Assembly: GCA_965247175.1 (NCBI GenBank)
Contig: OZ252006.1
Coordinates: forward strand, 2,356,001 to 2,420,000
Direction: 5' to 3'
DNA from: JANQMX01 sp965247175
Lineage (GTDB): Bacteria; Pseudomonadota; Alphaproteobacteria; Kiloniellales; DSM-21159
Length of the DNA: 64,000 bases
The notes beneath the pieces were generated by a model, which saw only the letters and a program-made list of their open reading frames with translations, was not told where the DNA came from and made no database searches. Position 1 is the first letter of the stretch. Each line of letters opens with the position of its first letter. Below are positions 27,275-35,658 of this stretch, piece after piece. The position numbers were made by a program, and so were the translations under genes.

Positions 27275-27817
27275 ATGAGAACTCGGCTTTCCGAATCTTG
27301 GTTTCTGGCTGCGACCCTAGTCATAGCCATTGGGATGATGAGCGTGGTACCGTCGACAACCCTTGCGCAGGGGACAGGTGCTAGCGAGGCGACCATGGAA
27401 GAGCAGAAAGCAACGTCACGGAAATCGATCGAGTGGTGGAATAGCGATCTCCAGGTCGATCCCGACAGCCTGTACGCGCCGGGCTACGTCAATTATCAGG
27501 AGCCGATCGCCGCCAGCGACGGCGAGAAGGGAGTGACGCTCGACGAGCTGAAGGCAATCGTCGCGTCCTATCACAGCGCCTTCCCCGGCACGAAGGTGGC
27601 CTTCCAGATGCAGCTCGTGGACGGCAATCGGGTTGCAACCCACTGGACCTTCACTGGCACACAAACGGGCCCCTACGAGGGCCTTGCCCCGACAGGCAAG
27701 ACCGTTTCCTGGGCCGGAATCTCCATCGATGAGTACGACGCGGACGGCAAGATCAAGCAGTCCTGGGTGGTCTGGGACAAGTTCACCTTGTTCCGCACGC
27801 TCGGGCTCATCGACTAG
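27275..27817 (+). CDS. Exported SnoaL/NTF2-fold protein
   Basis: 180 aa from the ATG at 27275 (GGAG 8 nt upstream). Residues ~1-32 form a signal peptide with a hydrophobic core (FLAATLVIAIGMMSVV) and a probable cleavage after TLAQ. The rest is a SnoaL-like/ester-cyclase NTF2 fold (YVNYQEP, HSAFPGTKVAFQMQLVDGNR, GLAPTGKTVSW, IKQSWVVWDKFTLFRTLGLI). Members bind small hydrophobic ligands or act as cyclases; no catalytic assignment is possible. It is monocistronic and located between the RTX gene and the amide region. Confidence 0.75.
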   Translation: MRTRLSESWFLAATLVIAIGMMSVVPSTTLAQGTGASEATMEEQKATSRKSIEWWNSDLQVDPDSLYAPGYVNYQEPIAASDGEKGVTLDELKAIVASYHSAFPGTKVAFQMQLVDGNRVATHWTFTGTQTGPYEGLAPTGKTVSWAGISIDEYDADGKIKQSWVVWDKFTLFRTLGLID

Positions 27818-27833
27818 TCTCTCCGCCCCCGAA

Positions 27834-27885
27834 GGCGCCAGGGTTCCTCGCACTGGTTGCGGGGCGGGATTTGCGCTCTGCAGAC
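27834..27885 (+). repeat. Copy 1 of a ~52-bp intergenic repeat (tRNA 3'-end-like)
   Basis: Starts GGCGCCAGGGTTCCTCG and contains TGGTTGCGGGG...GGATTTG, which on the minus strand resembles the T-arm/acceptor/CCA end of a tRNA. It matches the element at 46306-46358 at about 45 of 52 positions with one indel; the first 17 bp are identical. Both copies have the same orientation and flank the amide/urea region. Confidence 0.7.
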
Positions 27886-27978
27886 CTCATCACACCAACG
27901 GGCCTCGCCTCGAGCGTCGGCGAGCAGCGAGAACTGCTCCGCTTCTCTTCGCGGTTTGCGTTCTTTCCGAGATTGCCC

Positions 27979-28012
27979 CTACCCACAACATTGGGTTAGC
28001 ATTGTCGGGTAG
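27979..28012 (+). promoter_or_regulatory. Inverted repeat upstream of amiC
   Basis: CTACCC-ACAA ... TTGT-C-GGGTAG forms a 10-bp stem with one bulged C and a 13-nt loop, 100 bp before the amiC start. It is either an operator half-site pair or an RNA hairpin in the amiC leader. The rest of the 294-bp gap shows only the copy-1 repeat. Confidence 0.4.
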
Positions 28013-28111
28013 AGATTTGGGTCGCGTTTCTCGTCGCGCTTCGTCATATGACCCGGCAAGGGTCATTCGACGAGTCTGAATAGCTGCTTATCCGGTGACG
28101 AGGAGCGTTTG

Positions 28112-29305
28112 ATGATTGGGGTTTCAGCACCGCCGCCTATTCGGGTTGGCGTTTTGTTTTCAGAGACCGGAGTGACCGCGCTCGTCGAGCGAACCCAACG
28201 CTGCGCCGTCGAGTTGGCGTTGGAAGAACTGAACGCCAGCGGTGGCGTTCTCGGCCGCCCCCTTGAGGCCGTCATCTACGATCCGGCATCGGATCCGCGC
28301 AGGTACCGCCAACTCGCAGAGGATTTGTTCGAGACCGACGGCATCGAGGTGATCTTCGGCTGTTACATGTCGTCAACGCGCAAAGCGGTGCTGCCTGTCG
28401 TTGAGCGACGGGGAGGCCTGCTTTTCTATCCGACACTTTACGAAGGCTTCGAATTCTCACCCAACTGCATCTATTCCGGTGCTGCGCCCAACCAAAACTC
28501 GGTCAGTTTGGCCCGCTTTCTTATGCAGCACTATGGCCAGCGCTTTTATCTCGTCGGCTCGAACTATGTCTTCCCTTATGAATCCAACCGAATCATCCGA
28601 GATTACATCTCCAGTCATGGCGGCAAGGTTCTTGAGGAACGGTACATTCCCTTGAACGCGAGTGACGAGGACATCGATCAAATTATCGCCGACGTTCGAA
28701 AGTGCGATCCCTCGGTGATTATCTCGACGGTCGTTGGCGATGGAACCACTGGTCTCTATCGCGCCTATCGCAAGGCCGGGTTCGACCCAGACAAGATGCC
28801 GATCGGCAGCTTGACCACCTGTGAACCGGAGGTCGCACAAATGGGCAGCGAAGCCGCTGAAGGTCACTACACCTCCGCTCCCTACTTTCAGAGCATTCAG
28901 GCGCCGGACAACACGCGGTTTGTGGACGCCTACCGTAGGCGCTTCGGCCCGGACCAACCCATCTCCAGCTGCACCGAAGCCGCATACTTCCAAGTGCATC
29001 TCTTCGCCAGAGCGGTGGAGCGTGCGGGCTCAACGGCAATCGACAAGATCAAGCAGGCCCTGCCCGGCTGCGAGTTTGCGTCACCGCAGGGACCGGTTCG
29101 GGTGGACCAAGAGAACAACCACACCTATCTCTGGCCGCGCATCGGACGGGTCGGCAGCGACGGGCAGTTCACCATCGAGGAAGAGAGCAGCGTTCCGGTA
29201 AAGCCCGACCCTTACATGATCACGCCCGAGGATGAGAACTGGGGATCCCAGTCGGCGCAAAATGGTGGCGCAGGACATGTGCGACTGACGGGCTCCCGCG
29301 GCTGA
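28112..29305 (+). CDS. amiC: AmiC-type cytoplasmic amide sensor (periplasmic-binding fold)
   Basis: 397 aa. The ATG at 28112 has GAGGAG 6 nt upstream; a TTG directly before it is also in frame. It is a type I periplasmic-binding fold protein without a signal peptide (IRVGVLFSETGVTALVERTQ; YDPASDPRRYRQLAEDL; YMSSTRKAVLPVVER; FYPTLYEGFE). It is followed after 6 bp by an ANTAR protein, exactly as in the Pseudomonas amidase operon, where AmiC binds amides and releases AmiR. It is a paralogue of the exported binding protein at 30312. The amide ligand is probably acetamide- or formamide-like, possibly urea. Confidence 0.88.
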   Translation: MIGVSAPPPIRVGVLFSETGVTALVERTQRCAVELALEELNASGGVLGRPLEAVIYDPASDPRRYRQLAEDLFETDGIEVIFGCYMSSTRKAVLPVVERRGGLLFYPTLYEGFEFSPNCIYSGAAPNQNSVSLARFLMQHYGQRFYLVGSNYVFPYESNRIIRDYISSHGGKVLEERYIPLNASDEDIDQIIADVRKCDPSVIISTVVGDGTTGLYRAYRKAGFDPDKMPIGSLTTCEPEVAQMGSEAAEGHYTSAPYFQSIQAPDNTRFVDAYRRRFGPDQPISSCTEAAYFQVHLFARAVERAGSTAIDKIKQALPGCEFASPQGPVRVDQENNHTYLWPRIGRVGSDGQFTIEEESSVPVKPDPYMITPEDENWGSQSAQNGGAGHVRLTGSRG

Positions 29306-29311
29306 CGCTCG

Positions 29312-29920
29312 ATGCCCGGGGCCTTGCTGAAAGATCTGCGCGATCTCAACGTGGTTGTCATTCATCCGCCTGACACGGATGGGGAGTCCCTAGTCGAGCA
29401 CTTGAAACGCATCGGCTGCAGGGTCGAGCCGCACTGGCCCGCCCCGAACGAAATGCCTGTCGGCGTCGATATTCTCTTCACAACAATCGACCGAGAGATG
29501 CACAAACGCATCACCAAGCTGCTCCGCCGGGCACCCGACCCGAAACCGGCCGTCATTGCGGTTGTCGACTACGAGAACCCTGCGACCCTTCAGCTTGTTT
29601 TGGAAAGCGAGTCTCTGGCCGTGATTGGCAAGCCGGTTCGCCCCTTCGGACTGCTCACCAATCTGGTGATAACCCGCAACATATGGCAGAGCCGAAAGCG
29701 CCAACTGGAGCGGATCGCTAAGTTGGAGAACAAACTGGCCGGCCAGAAGCGCATCGCCAAAGCCAAGTCGATATTGATGGAGTCACAAGCCCTTAGCGAG
29801 CAAGACGCCTACAAGTCCATCCGCACGCAGGCCATGGCAAAGCGTGTATCGATGGAGCAGATTGCCGCAGCAATCATTCATGCAAATGAATTGTTGAGTT
29901 TCCGGTTAAAAGATGATTAG
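29312..29920 (+). CDS. amiR: AmiR-type ANTAR antiterminator
   Basis: 202 aa. Residues ~10-120 form a pseudo-receiver (LNVVVIHPPDTDGESLVEHLKRIGC; AVIGKPVRPFGLLTNL) lacking the usual phospho-Asp pocket. A coiled coil follows (~128-150), then a C-terminal ANTAR domain (KRIAKAKSILMESQALSEQDAYKSIRTQAMAKR) that binds RNA hairpins with hexanucleotide loops. It is coupled to amiC (6-bp gap). The leader immediately downstream contains such a hairpin plus a terminator, so the target is most likely the urt-ure-ami operon that follows. Confidence 0.9.
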   Translation: MPGALLKDLRDLNVVVIHPPDTDGESLVEHLKRIGCRVEPHWPAPNEMPVGVDILFTTIDREMHKRITKLLRRAPDPKPAVIAVVDYENPATLQLVLESESLAVIGKPVRPFGLLTNLVITRNIWQSRKRQLERIAKLENKLAGQKRIAKAKSILMESQALSEQDAYKSIRTQAMAKRVSMEQIAAAIIHANELLSFRLKDD

Positions 29921-29933
29921 CTTATATTGCGTT

Positions 29934-29949
29934 GCAACAAAGACGTTGC
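29934..29949 (+). promoter_or_regulatory. ANTAR-type hexaloop hairpin (P1) in the urtA leader
   Basis: GCAAC-AAAGAC-GTTGC forms a perfect 5-bp stem closing a six-base loop with A at position 1 and G at position 4, the signature recognised by ANTAR proteins. It starts 13 bp after the amiR stop codon. A possible second element (GGC-AATGACA-GCC, 29959-29971) has the same A1/G4 pattern but a seven-base loop and a short stem. It would compete with the 5' arm of the terminator at 29970. Confidence 0.65.
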
Positions 29950-29969
29950 GCCGCACACGGCAATGACAG

Positions 29970-30012
29970 CCCACAGCGCCTCCGGAGAGCCGGCGGCAAC
30001 GTGGGTTTTTTT
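29970..30012 (+). terminator. Intrinsic terminator in the urtA leader, probable antitermination target
   Basis: An outer stem CCCAC (29970-29974)/GTGGG (30001-30005) is reinforced by CGCC (29977-29980)/GGCG (29992-29995), then a run of seven T (30006-30012). It lies between amiR and urtA, downstream of the ANTAR hairpin. Transcription into the urt-ure-ami genes should stop here unless AmiR binds the leader. Confidence 0.7.
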
Positions 30013-30045
30013 GTGGGCGGATCACTGACGCTCCGCGGAATTCGC

Positions 30046-30073
30046 TGATGCACTGCGAATTCGCAGTGCATCA
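30046..30073. promoter_or_regulatory. Perfect 28-bp palindrome upstream of urtA
   Basis: Positions 30046-30073 are self-complementary at every base, centred on GCGAATTCGC (14-bp arms, no spacer). It sits 34 bp after the leader terminator and 238 bp before urtA. It could be a dimeric regulator operator or a strong mRNA hairpin. It has no following T run, so it is not a normal terminator. The rest of 30074-30311 shows no gene. Confidence 0.6.
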
Positions 30074-30311
30074 TTCCAGCCGAGGGAAAGCGGCCTGGGG
30101 CATCAGCTCAGGTTGTTAGACCGCGCGGCTCCGTCCGGCATCGACGCCGGGTCACCACCAGCACTCGCTCCATCCTGCCGAAGCTTCAAACAGCAGAGAA
30201 ATCTGCTGCAAGCGACGAAGCGCGCCCTCTCTACACGGTTGGACGGCCAGCGAACCACAAGAGCTGGGGTCGGAGCCTGGCAAGACTGCACTACTGGGAG
30301 ATCACAGGAAC

Positions 30312-31562
30312 ATGACCATCAATCGTCGAAAGTTCTTAGAGAGGTCAGCTATCGTCGGCGCCGCAGGGCTTGCCGCGCCTTACTTCTTCACCCGCACGGC
30401 TCAAGCGGCCGACGAGATCGAGGTTGGCGTGCTCTTCTCGCTGACCGGCGGCCTGTCCATCGTCGAAAAATCGCTGGCCGACGCGACGACAATGGCAATC
30501 GAAGAGATAAACGCCCAAGGCGGTGTCATGGGCAAGATGATCAAGCCGATCGTCGAAGACGGGGCCTCGGATCCGAAGACCTACAACGAGAAAGCATCGA
30601 AGCTGGTGATCCGCGACCGGGTGCCGACCGTCTTCGGCTCCTACACCTCGGCCAGCCGGAAGGCCGTCCTGCCGGTGTTCGAGAAGCGTCGCAATCTCTA
30701 CTTCTATCCCACGTACTACGAAGGTTTCGAGTGCTCGAAGAACGTCATCTACACCGGTGCCGTTCCCAATCAGCAGCTCTCCAACTTCATCCCCTGGATC
30801 GTCTCGAACCTGGGCAAGAAGAAGTTCTTCATCGTGGGGTCGAACTACATCTACCCGCGCGAGATGGCGAAGGTCTCGAAGATCCTGATCGAGCAGCAAG
30901 GTGCCGAGTGGATCGCGGACGAGTATCTCGAGCTCGGCCACTCCGAATGGGGCGCGATGGTCAAGAAAATCAAGGACAGCGGCTGCGATGTGGTGCTGTC
31001 CAACGTGGTCGGCGACTCGGTGGTCGCCTTCTATCGCGAGTTCAAGAACCAGGGCCTGACCCACGACAAACTGCCGATCTGCGCGACCGTCACCTCGGAG
31101 ATTGAGATCGCCGCCATGGGCGCCGAGTTCGCCGTCGATAGCTTCACGTCCTTCCCCTACTTCCAGGCCATCGACAGCGATAACAATCAGGCCTTCATCG
31201 AGCGCTACCGGAAGTACGTGAACGACCCGAATGCCGTCACGCATCATGCCTTGGAGAGCAGCTACTTCCAGGTCTACCTCTGGAAGCAGGCGGTGGAGAA
31301 GTCGGGCGAAGCGACTCCTGATGCCATTCGCGAAGGTGTGCGCGGGCAAGTCTTCGATGCGCCCAACGGCACGGTGACCATTCACTCGGAGAACTTGCAC
31401 ACCTATTTGACGCCGCGCATCGCGCAGTGGGGCGCCGACGGCCAGGGCACCATTATCGATGAGTACGACAGCCCGACCATTCCGCTGCCCTACGTCGCCT
31501 ACGGCGAAACCGAGGACAATCTGTTCTGCACCGCCAAGGGCCTCGACACGACCAAGCTGTAA
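30312..31562 (+). CDS. urtA: Urea/short-amide ABC transporter substrate-binding protein
   Basis: 416 aa. A twin-arginine signal (NRRKFLERSAIVGAAGLAAP) with cleavage near TAQA precedes a UrtA/FmdD-type binding domain (EVGVLFSLTGGLSIVEKSLADAT; EDGASDPKTYNEKASKL; FYPTYYEGFECSKNVIY). It heads the importer operon urtABCDE and is a paralogue of the cytosolic AmiC. Members bind urea or short-chain amides in the periplasm. The company of both urease and amidases here means either is possible. A strong hairpin follows the stop codon. Confidence 0.9.
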   Translation: MTINRRKFLERSAIVGAAGLAAPYFFTRTAQAADEIEVGVLFSLTGGLSIVEKSLADATTMAIEEINAQGGVMGKMIKPIVEDGASDPKTYNEKASKLVIRDRVPTVFGSYTSASRKAVLPVFEKRRNLYFYPTYYEGFECSKNVIYTGAVPNQQLSNFIPWIVSNLGKKKFFIVGSNYIYPREMAKVSKILIEQQGAEWIADEYLELGHSEWGAMVKKIKDSGCDVVLSNVVGDSVVAFYREFKNQGLTHDKLPICATVTSEIEIAAMGAEFAVDSFTSFPYFQAIDSDNNQAFIERYRKYVNDPNAVTHHALESSYFQVYLWKQAVEKSGEATPDAIREGVRGQVFDAPNGTVTIHSENLHTYLTPRIAQWGADGQGTIIDEYDSPTIPLPYVAYGETEDNLFCTAKGLDTTKL

Positions 31563-31590
31563 GAGCCTTCCGTAGCATTCTGGAATGACA

Positions 31591-31616
31591 GCCGCGCGGC
31601 CAGCCAGCCGCGCGGC
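31591..31616 (+). other. mRNA hairpin between urtA and urtB
   Basis: Two copies of the self-complementary GCCGCGCGGC (31591-31600 and 31607-31616) form a perfect 10-bp stem with a 6-nt loop. Hairpins here commonly protect the 5' binding-protein message and lower downstream expression. No U tract follows. Confidence 0.6.
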
Positions 31617-31652
31617 ATCCAGAGCCGAACAAGAACGGGGAGCATCGAGGCT

Positions 31653-32546
31653 ATGGCGGACGTCATCTTCATCGGCCTGTCGCTGTCGTCGATCCTGCTG
31701 CTCATCGCGCTAGGACTGACCATCACCTATGGCGCGATGGGCGTGATCAACATGGCTCACGGCGAGCTGGTGATGATCGGCGCCTACACCGCCGTGTTGT
31801 CGGGGATCTATCTGGGCGCAAATCTCTTCGTCGCCCTGCCTCTGGCCTTTATCGTCGCAGGCGGTTTGGGGCTGCTGATCGAACGTCTGGTGATCCGGCA
31901 TCTCTATGGGCGCATCCTCGATACCCTGCTCGCAACTTGGGGCATCGCCATTCTCCTGCAGCAGGTAATTCGCCTGGAGTTCGGCTTTACTTTTTTCGGC
32001 ATCCGTATCGAAGGTTTGGGCCCAGGCCTGCAGAACGTCGCTATCCCCGCTTTTCTCAATCAGCCCTGGATGATCGGCGAGTTCACCGTCCAACCCTATC
32101 GCAGCTTCATCATTCTGCTGACCTTGGCCCTAACGGCTCTGACCTGGTTCCTGCTCTACCGAACCAGTCTTGGCGTCCAGGTCCGCGCCATCATGCGCAA
32201 TCCGGACATGGCCGCCGCCTGCGGCATCGATGTGAAGCGTGTCTCGGCCTACACCTTTGCCTACGGCTCAGGTCTCGCCGGCGTCGCCGGCGTCATGATG
32301 GCCGGCTTCAAAACCGTGTCGCCCGAGATGGGCTCTTCGCTAGTTGTCGAGGGTTTCCTCGTCGTTGTGGTTGGCGGCGTCGGCAGTCTACTCGGCACGG
32401 TCGCTTCTTCCGGCCTGCTGGGTCAGGTCAACGGCCTCTTCGCCACCTGGACAAACGACATTCTCGCCAGCGCCGTGGTCTTCGGTGTGGTCATCCTGAT
32501 CATCATGTGGCGGCCGCAAGGCCTCTTCTCGTTCAAGGGGCGCTAA
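31653..32546 (+). CDS. urtB: Urea/amide ABC transporter permease UrtB
   Basis: 297 aa, branched-chain-type (LivH-like) permease. About eight hydrophobic helices are visible, with ALGLTITYGAMGVINMAHGE at residues 21-40, the family's conserved N-terminal loop, and a second LivH motif, RAIMRNPDMAAACGIDVKR. It forms the inner-membrane channel with UrtC. It lies 90 bp downstream of urtA and 4 bp before urtC. Confidence 0.93.
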   Translation: MADVIFIGLSLSSILLLIALGLTITYGAMGVINMAHGELVMIGAYTAVLSGIYLGANLFVALPLAFIVAGGLGLLIERLVIRHLYGRILDTLLATWGIAILLQQVIRLEFGFTFFGIRIEGLGPGLQNVAIPAFLNQPWMIGEFTVQPYRSFIILLTLALTALTWFLLYRTSLGVQVRAIMRNPDMAAACGIDVKRVSAYTFAYGSGLAGVAGVMMAGFKTVSPEMGSSLVVEGFLVVVVGGVGSLLGTVASSGLLGQVNGLFATWTNDILASAVVFGVVILIIMWRPQGLFSFKGR

Positions 32547-32550
32547 GGCG

Positions 32551-33711
32551 ATGAGCGCCATCTGGACAAATCAACGCCTGCTGGAAGGTCTCGTCTACGG
32601 CCTCTTCATCGTTCTAGTGTTGGCGATGCCGGCCTTCATGGACGAGTTCTGGCTGAACCGGATCGCAAAGTACCTGGTCTTTGGCATGCTGGGGCTCGCC
32701 ATCGCGCTCTCCTGGGGCTACGCCGGCGTCCTCAATCTCGGCCAGGGACTGTTCTTCGGGCTCGGCGCCTACATGGTCGCCATGTCGCTGAAGCTGCAGT
32801 CCTATACCTCGCTGCAGCAAGGCTCCGACAAACCGATCCCGGATTTCATGCTGTGGAACGCGGAGCCCGGCGCCCCCACGGAACTTTGCTGCATCAACCA
32901 GGGATCGTTTCTGTGGATTCCGTTTCAGGAGCAGTGGTTCGGCATTGCCATGGCCGTGGTCGTGCCGACCTTGATCGCCTACTTCATCGGCTCGGCGATC
33001 TTTCGCCTGCGGATCTCCGGCGTCTACGTCGCGATCATCACCTTGGCGCTGGTGTTGTTGGTCCGACTCCTGATCATCGATGCACAGCCGATTACCAACG
33101 GCTTCAATGGTCTGACCGATCTCGGATGGTTGACCATCGGCGGCTTCGAGTTCGACCCCTACCTGGTCCAAACCTACTATCTGATCGCCGGCTCCCTCGT
33201 CATCGTCCTGCTCGCGGCACGCTGGCTGGTGGCGACGCGTGCGGGCTTGATTCTGCAGGCGACGCGCGACGATCCCAATCGGGCGCGCTACCTCGGCTAC
33301 AACGTGGCCGCCTACCAGGTCTTCTTCTTCACCGTCTCGGCGGCGATCGCCGGCTTCGCCGGCATGCTCTATGTCCTGGCGTCCGAGTTTGCATCGCCGA
33401 CCTTCATGGACCTTGCCTTCTCCATCTCAATGGTGGTCTGGGCCGCGGTCGGCGGGCGCAACTCGCTTCTCGGCGCCTGCATCGGCGCCATCCTGATCAA
33501 CACCATCGAGGCGACCGCAAGCGAGAGCGAGCTGCTCAAGGAAGCTTGGAAGGCCATCATCGGCATCATCTTCATTCTGGTGGTGCTCTTCATGCCGCGC
33601 GGTCTTGCCGGCCTTATGCAGGATCTCGTCTCAGCCCTTAGCGGCAAGCTGCGTGCTTCGCGCAAGACCAGCGAGAAGCCGGCCGTGGCCGTGCAGGAAG
33701 CGGGGGAGTAA
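32551..33711 (+). CDS. urtC: Urea/amide ABC transporter permease UrtC
   Basis: 386 aa, LivM-like permease with about nine helices. SWGYAGVLNLGQGLFFGLGAY is split by the family's GxxNxGQ motif, and RDDPNRARYLGYNVAAYQ is the cytoplasmic EAA-like loop. It pairs with UrtB. A periplasmic insertion (~residues 85-125, CCINQG) is typical of UrtC. It starts 4 bp after urtB and ends 6 bp before urtD. Confidence 0.93.
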   Translation: MSAIWTNQRLLEGLVYGLFIVLVLAMPAFMDEFWLNRIAKYLVFGMLGLAIALSWGYAGVLNLGQGLFFGLGAYMVAMSLKLQSYTSLQQGSDKPIPDFMLWNAEPGAPTELCCINQGSFLWIPFQEQWFGIAMAVVVPTLIAYFIGSAIFRLRISGVYVAIITLALVLLVRLLIIDAQPITNGFNGLTDLGWLTIGGFEFDPYLVQTYYLIAGSLVIVLLAARWLVATRAGLILQATRDDPNRARYLGYNVAAYQVFFFTVSAAIAGFAGMLYVLASEFASPTFMDLAFSISMVVWAAVGGRNSLLGACIGAILINTIEATASESELLKEAWKAIIGIIFILVVLFMPRGLAGLMQDLVSALSGKLRASRKTSEKPAVAVQEAGE

Positions 33712-33717
33712 GGGCGG

Positions 33718-34479
33718 ATGGCCAGGGCCGCGTCAAACACCGCTCTTATCGTCGATGCCCTTTCCGTCGACTTTGGTGGGTTCAAGGCCGTCGACCACTT
33801 CACCATGATCGTCAACGACGGCGAGTTGCGCGTTCTGCTGGGTGCCAACGGTGCCGGCAAGACGACGCTGATGGACCTGATCAGCGGCCGCACGAAGTCC
33901 ACGAGCGGTCAGGTCTACCTCTACGACAAGGACATCACGAACTGGGAAGAGCACAAGATCGCGCGCGCCGGTATCGGCCGGAAGTTCCAGATCCCCAGCA
34001 TCTTCCGCGAGCTCACGGTGGCGGAGAACTTCAGCGTCGCAGGCACGGGCGAGCCAAGCGTCATCAAGAACCTGGGCCTGAGCCTGTCCGCCGACTCAAA
34101 ATCGCGAATTGAGGAGGTCGTCCAGCTTACCGGCCTGGAAGACGTGCTCGGTAAACGCGCCGGCGACTTGTCTCACGGCCAGATGCAGTGGCTCGAGCTT
34201 GGCATGCTGATCATTCAGGACGCCAGGGTGATCCTGCTCGATGAGCCCACAGCGGGCATGACCCACGCCGAAACGCTGAAGACCTCGGAGATCATCAATC
34301 GTCTGAAGGGGCAGCACACCCTCTTGGTCGTCGAGCACGACATGGCCTTCGTGCGCGAGATCGCCAACACCATCACGGTCATGCATCTCGGCAAGCTGCT
34401 GGCCGAGGGAACGATCGCGGAGATCGAGTCGAACGCGGCGGTCAAGGACGCCTACCTCGGCAGCGGAGGCATTCACTGA
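33718..34479 (+). CDS. urtD: Urea/amide ABC transporter ATP-binding protein UrtD
   Basis: 253 aa. It has Walker A GANGAGKTTLMD, a signature LSHGQMQWLELGM (S-H-G-Q, typical of UrtD rather than SGGQ), Walker B VILLDEPTAGMT and the switch His in VVEHDMAFV. A LivG-like motif GIGRKFQIPSIF matches UrtD. The stop codon overlaps the urtE start by one base (TGATG). Confidence 0.93.
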   Translation: MARAASNTALIVDALSVDFGGFKAVDHFTMIVNDGELRVLLGANGAGKTTLMDLISGRTKSTSGQVYLYDKDITNWEEHKIARAGIGRKFQIPSIFRELTVAENFSVAGTGEPSVIKNLGLSLSADSKSRIEEVVQLTGLEDVLGKRAGDLSHGQMQWLELGMLIIQDARVILLDEPTAGMTHAETLKTSEIINRLKGQHTLLVVEHDMAFVREIANTITVMHLGKLLAEGTIAEIESNAAVKDAYLGSGGIH

Positions 34480-35174
34480 TGCTGACGCTGAGCGCCATCG
34501 ATTCCTTCTACGGCCGCAGTCACATCTTGCATGACCTGTCGATACAGGCGGGCCAGGGCGAAATCCTGGCCGTGCTGGGGCGCAATGGCGTCGGCAAGAC
34601 CACGCTCTTGAAGACCATCATGGGCCTGACCGACCGCGCCGACGGCACGATAACGCTGGATGGCAAGGACATCTCGGTGGCCCTGACCTTCGAGCGCGCG
34701 CGTGCCGGCATCGGCTACGTGCCGCAAGGCCGACAGATCATTCCAGACTTTTCGGTGCGCGAGAACATCCTGATGGGCGGCTTCGCCGCCAACGGCAGCG
34801 GGCGCCGCATTCCCGAGATCGTGCCGGAGCTCTTTCCCTATCTGACCGAAAACCTGGAGCGGCCGGGGGGACTTCTGTCCGGCGGCCAACAGCAGCAACT
34901 GGCCATCGCCCGGGCCCTGGCCGCCAATCCCAAAATCCTGCTGATGGACGAGCCGACGGAGGGCATCCAGCCCAACATCGTCGAGCAGATCGAGCAGAGC
35001 ATCATCCGGCTCAACAGAGAACTCGGGCTGACCATTGTCCTGGTCGAGCAAAACGTGAGCTTCGCGCGAGAGGCAGCCAACAGCTTTGCCATGATGGAAA
35101 ACGGCCGCTCCGTGGCTTCCGGCAGCATCGATGCGCTCAGCGACGAAATCGTCGCCGAGCACATGACGATCTGA
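34479..35174 (+). CDS. urtE: Urea/amide ABC transporter ATP-binding protein UrtE
   Basis: 231 aa, LivF-like ATPase. It has Walker A GRNGVGKTTLLKT, GYVPQGRQIIPDFSVREN, a signature LSGGQQQQLAIARAL and Walker B ILLMDEPTEGIQPNIV, the last diagnostic for UrtE. It partners with UrtD to power uptake. The first urease accessory gene follows 10 bp later, so import and hydrolysis genes are one transcription unit. Confidence 0.94.
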   Translation: MLTLSAIDSFYGRSHILHDLSIQAGQGEILAVLGRNGVGKTTLLKTIMGLTDRADGTITLDGKDISVALTFERARAGIGYVPQGRQIIPDFSVRENILMGGFAANGSGRRIPEIVPELFPYLTENLERPGGLLSGGQQQQLAIARALAANPKILLMDEPTEGIQPNIVEQIEQSIIRLNRELGLTIVLVEQNVSFAREAANSFAMMENGRSVASGSIDALSDEIVAEHMTI

Positions 35175-35184
35175 GGCGCGGCCA

Positions 35185-35658
35185 ATGCATCTGGTTACCT
35201 CGATCCTCGGTTCCATCGACGACCCGCAGTTCCACGACGATGTGCATCGCCTCGAACATGCCGGGCATCTCGAATGGCTGATCCTGCCGCGGGCCGATCT
35301 CGCGCGCCGGCGCTTGAGAGCGGCGACGGACAAGGGCAGCGAGATTGCCATTGCCCTGCCCCGTGATGTCGGTCTGTTCGATAGAGCCCTTCTGGTTCAA
35401 GAAAACGACTTGGCCGTGGTGGTCCGGGTGGAGGCCGAGCGCTGGTTGCCGCTGAGGCCCCGTGACCAGGCCACCGCACTGGCGCTCGGCTACCACGCCG
35501 GCAACCTTCATTGGCGCGTGCGCTTCGATGGCGATCTGCTGCTGGTCGCGCTCGAGCGGCCGTACGACAGCTACATCGAGCGCCTTTCGGTATTCTTGGA
35601 TAGCGGCAGCATCGCAATCGAGGAGCTCGCCGACGAAACGCGGGAACCACCCGGATGA
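35185..35658 (+). CDS. ureE: Urease accessory protein UreE (nickel metallochaperone)
   Basis: 157 aa. The C-terminal metal-binding segment RDQATALALGYHAGNLHWRV carries the family's conserved YHxGNxH. There is no His-rich tail; the last residues are acidic/proline, so nickel storage capacity should be low. It delivers Ni2+ to the UreDFG-apourease complex. It overlaps ureF by 4 bp. Having ureE and ureF before the structural genes differs from the Klebsiella order. Confidence 0.88.
   Translation: MHLVTSILGSIDDPQFHDDVHRLEHAGHLEWLILPRADLARRRLRAATDKGSEIAIALPRDVGLFDRALLVQENDLAVVVRVEAERWLPLRPRDQATALALGYHAGNLHWRVRFDGDLLLVALERPYDSYIERLSVFLDSGSIAIEELADETREPPG

Noticed and set aside
30113..31105. Plus-strand 330-codon frame overlapping urtA
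   Set aside because: It is an out-of-frame shadow of urtA, Arg/Gln-rich, with its start in the leader.
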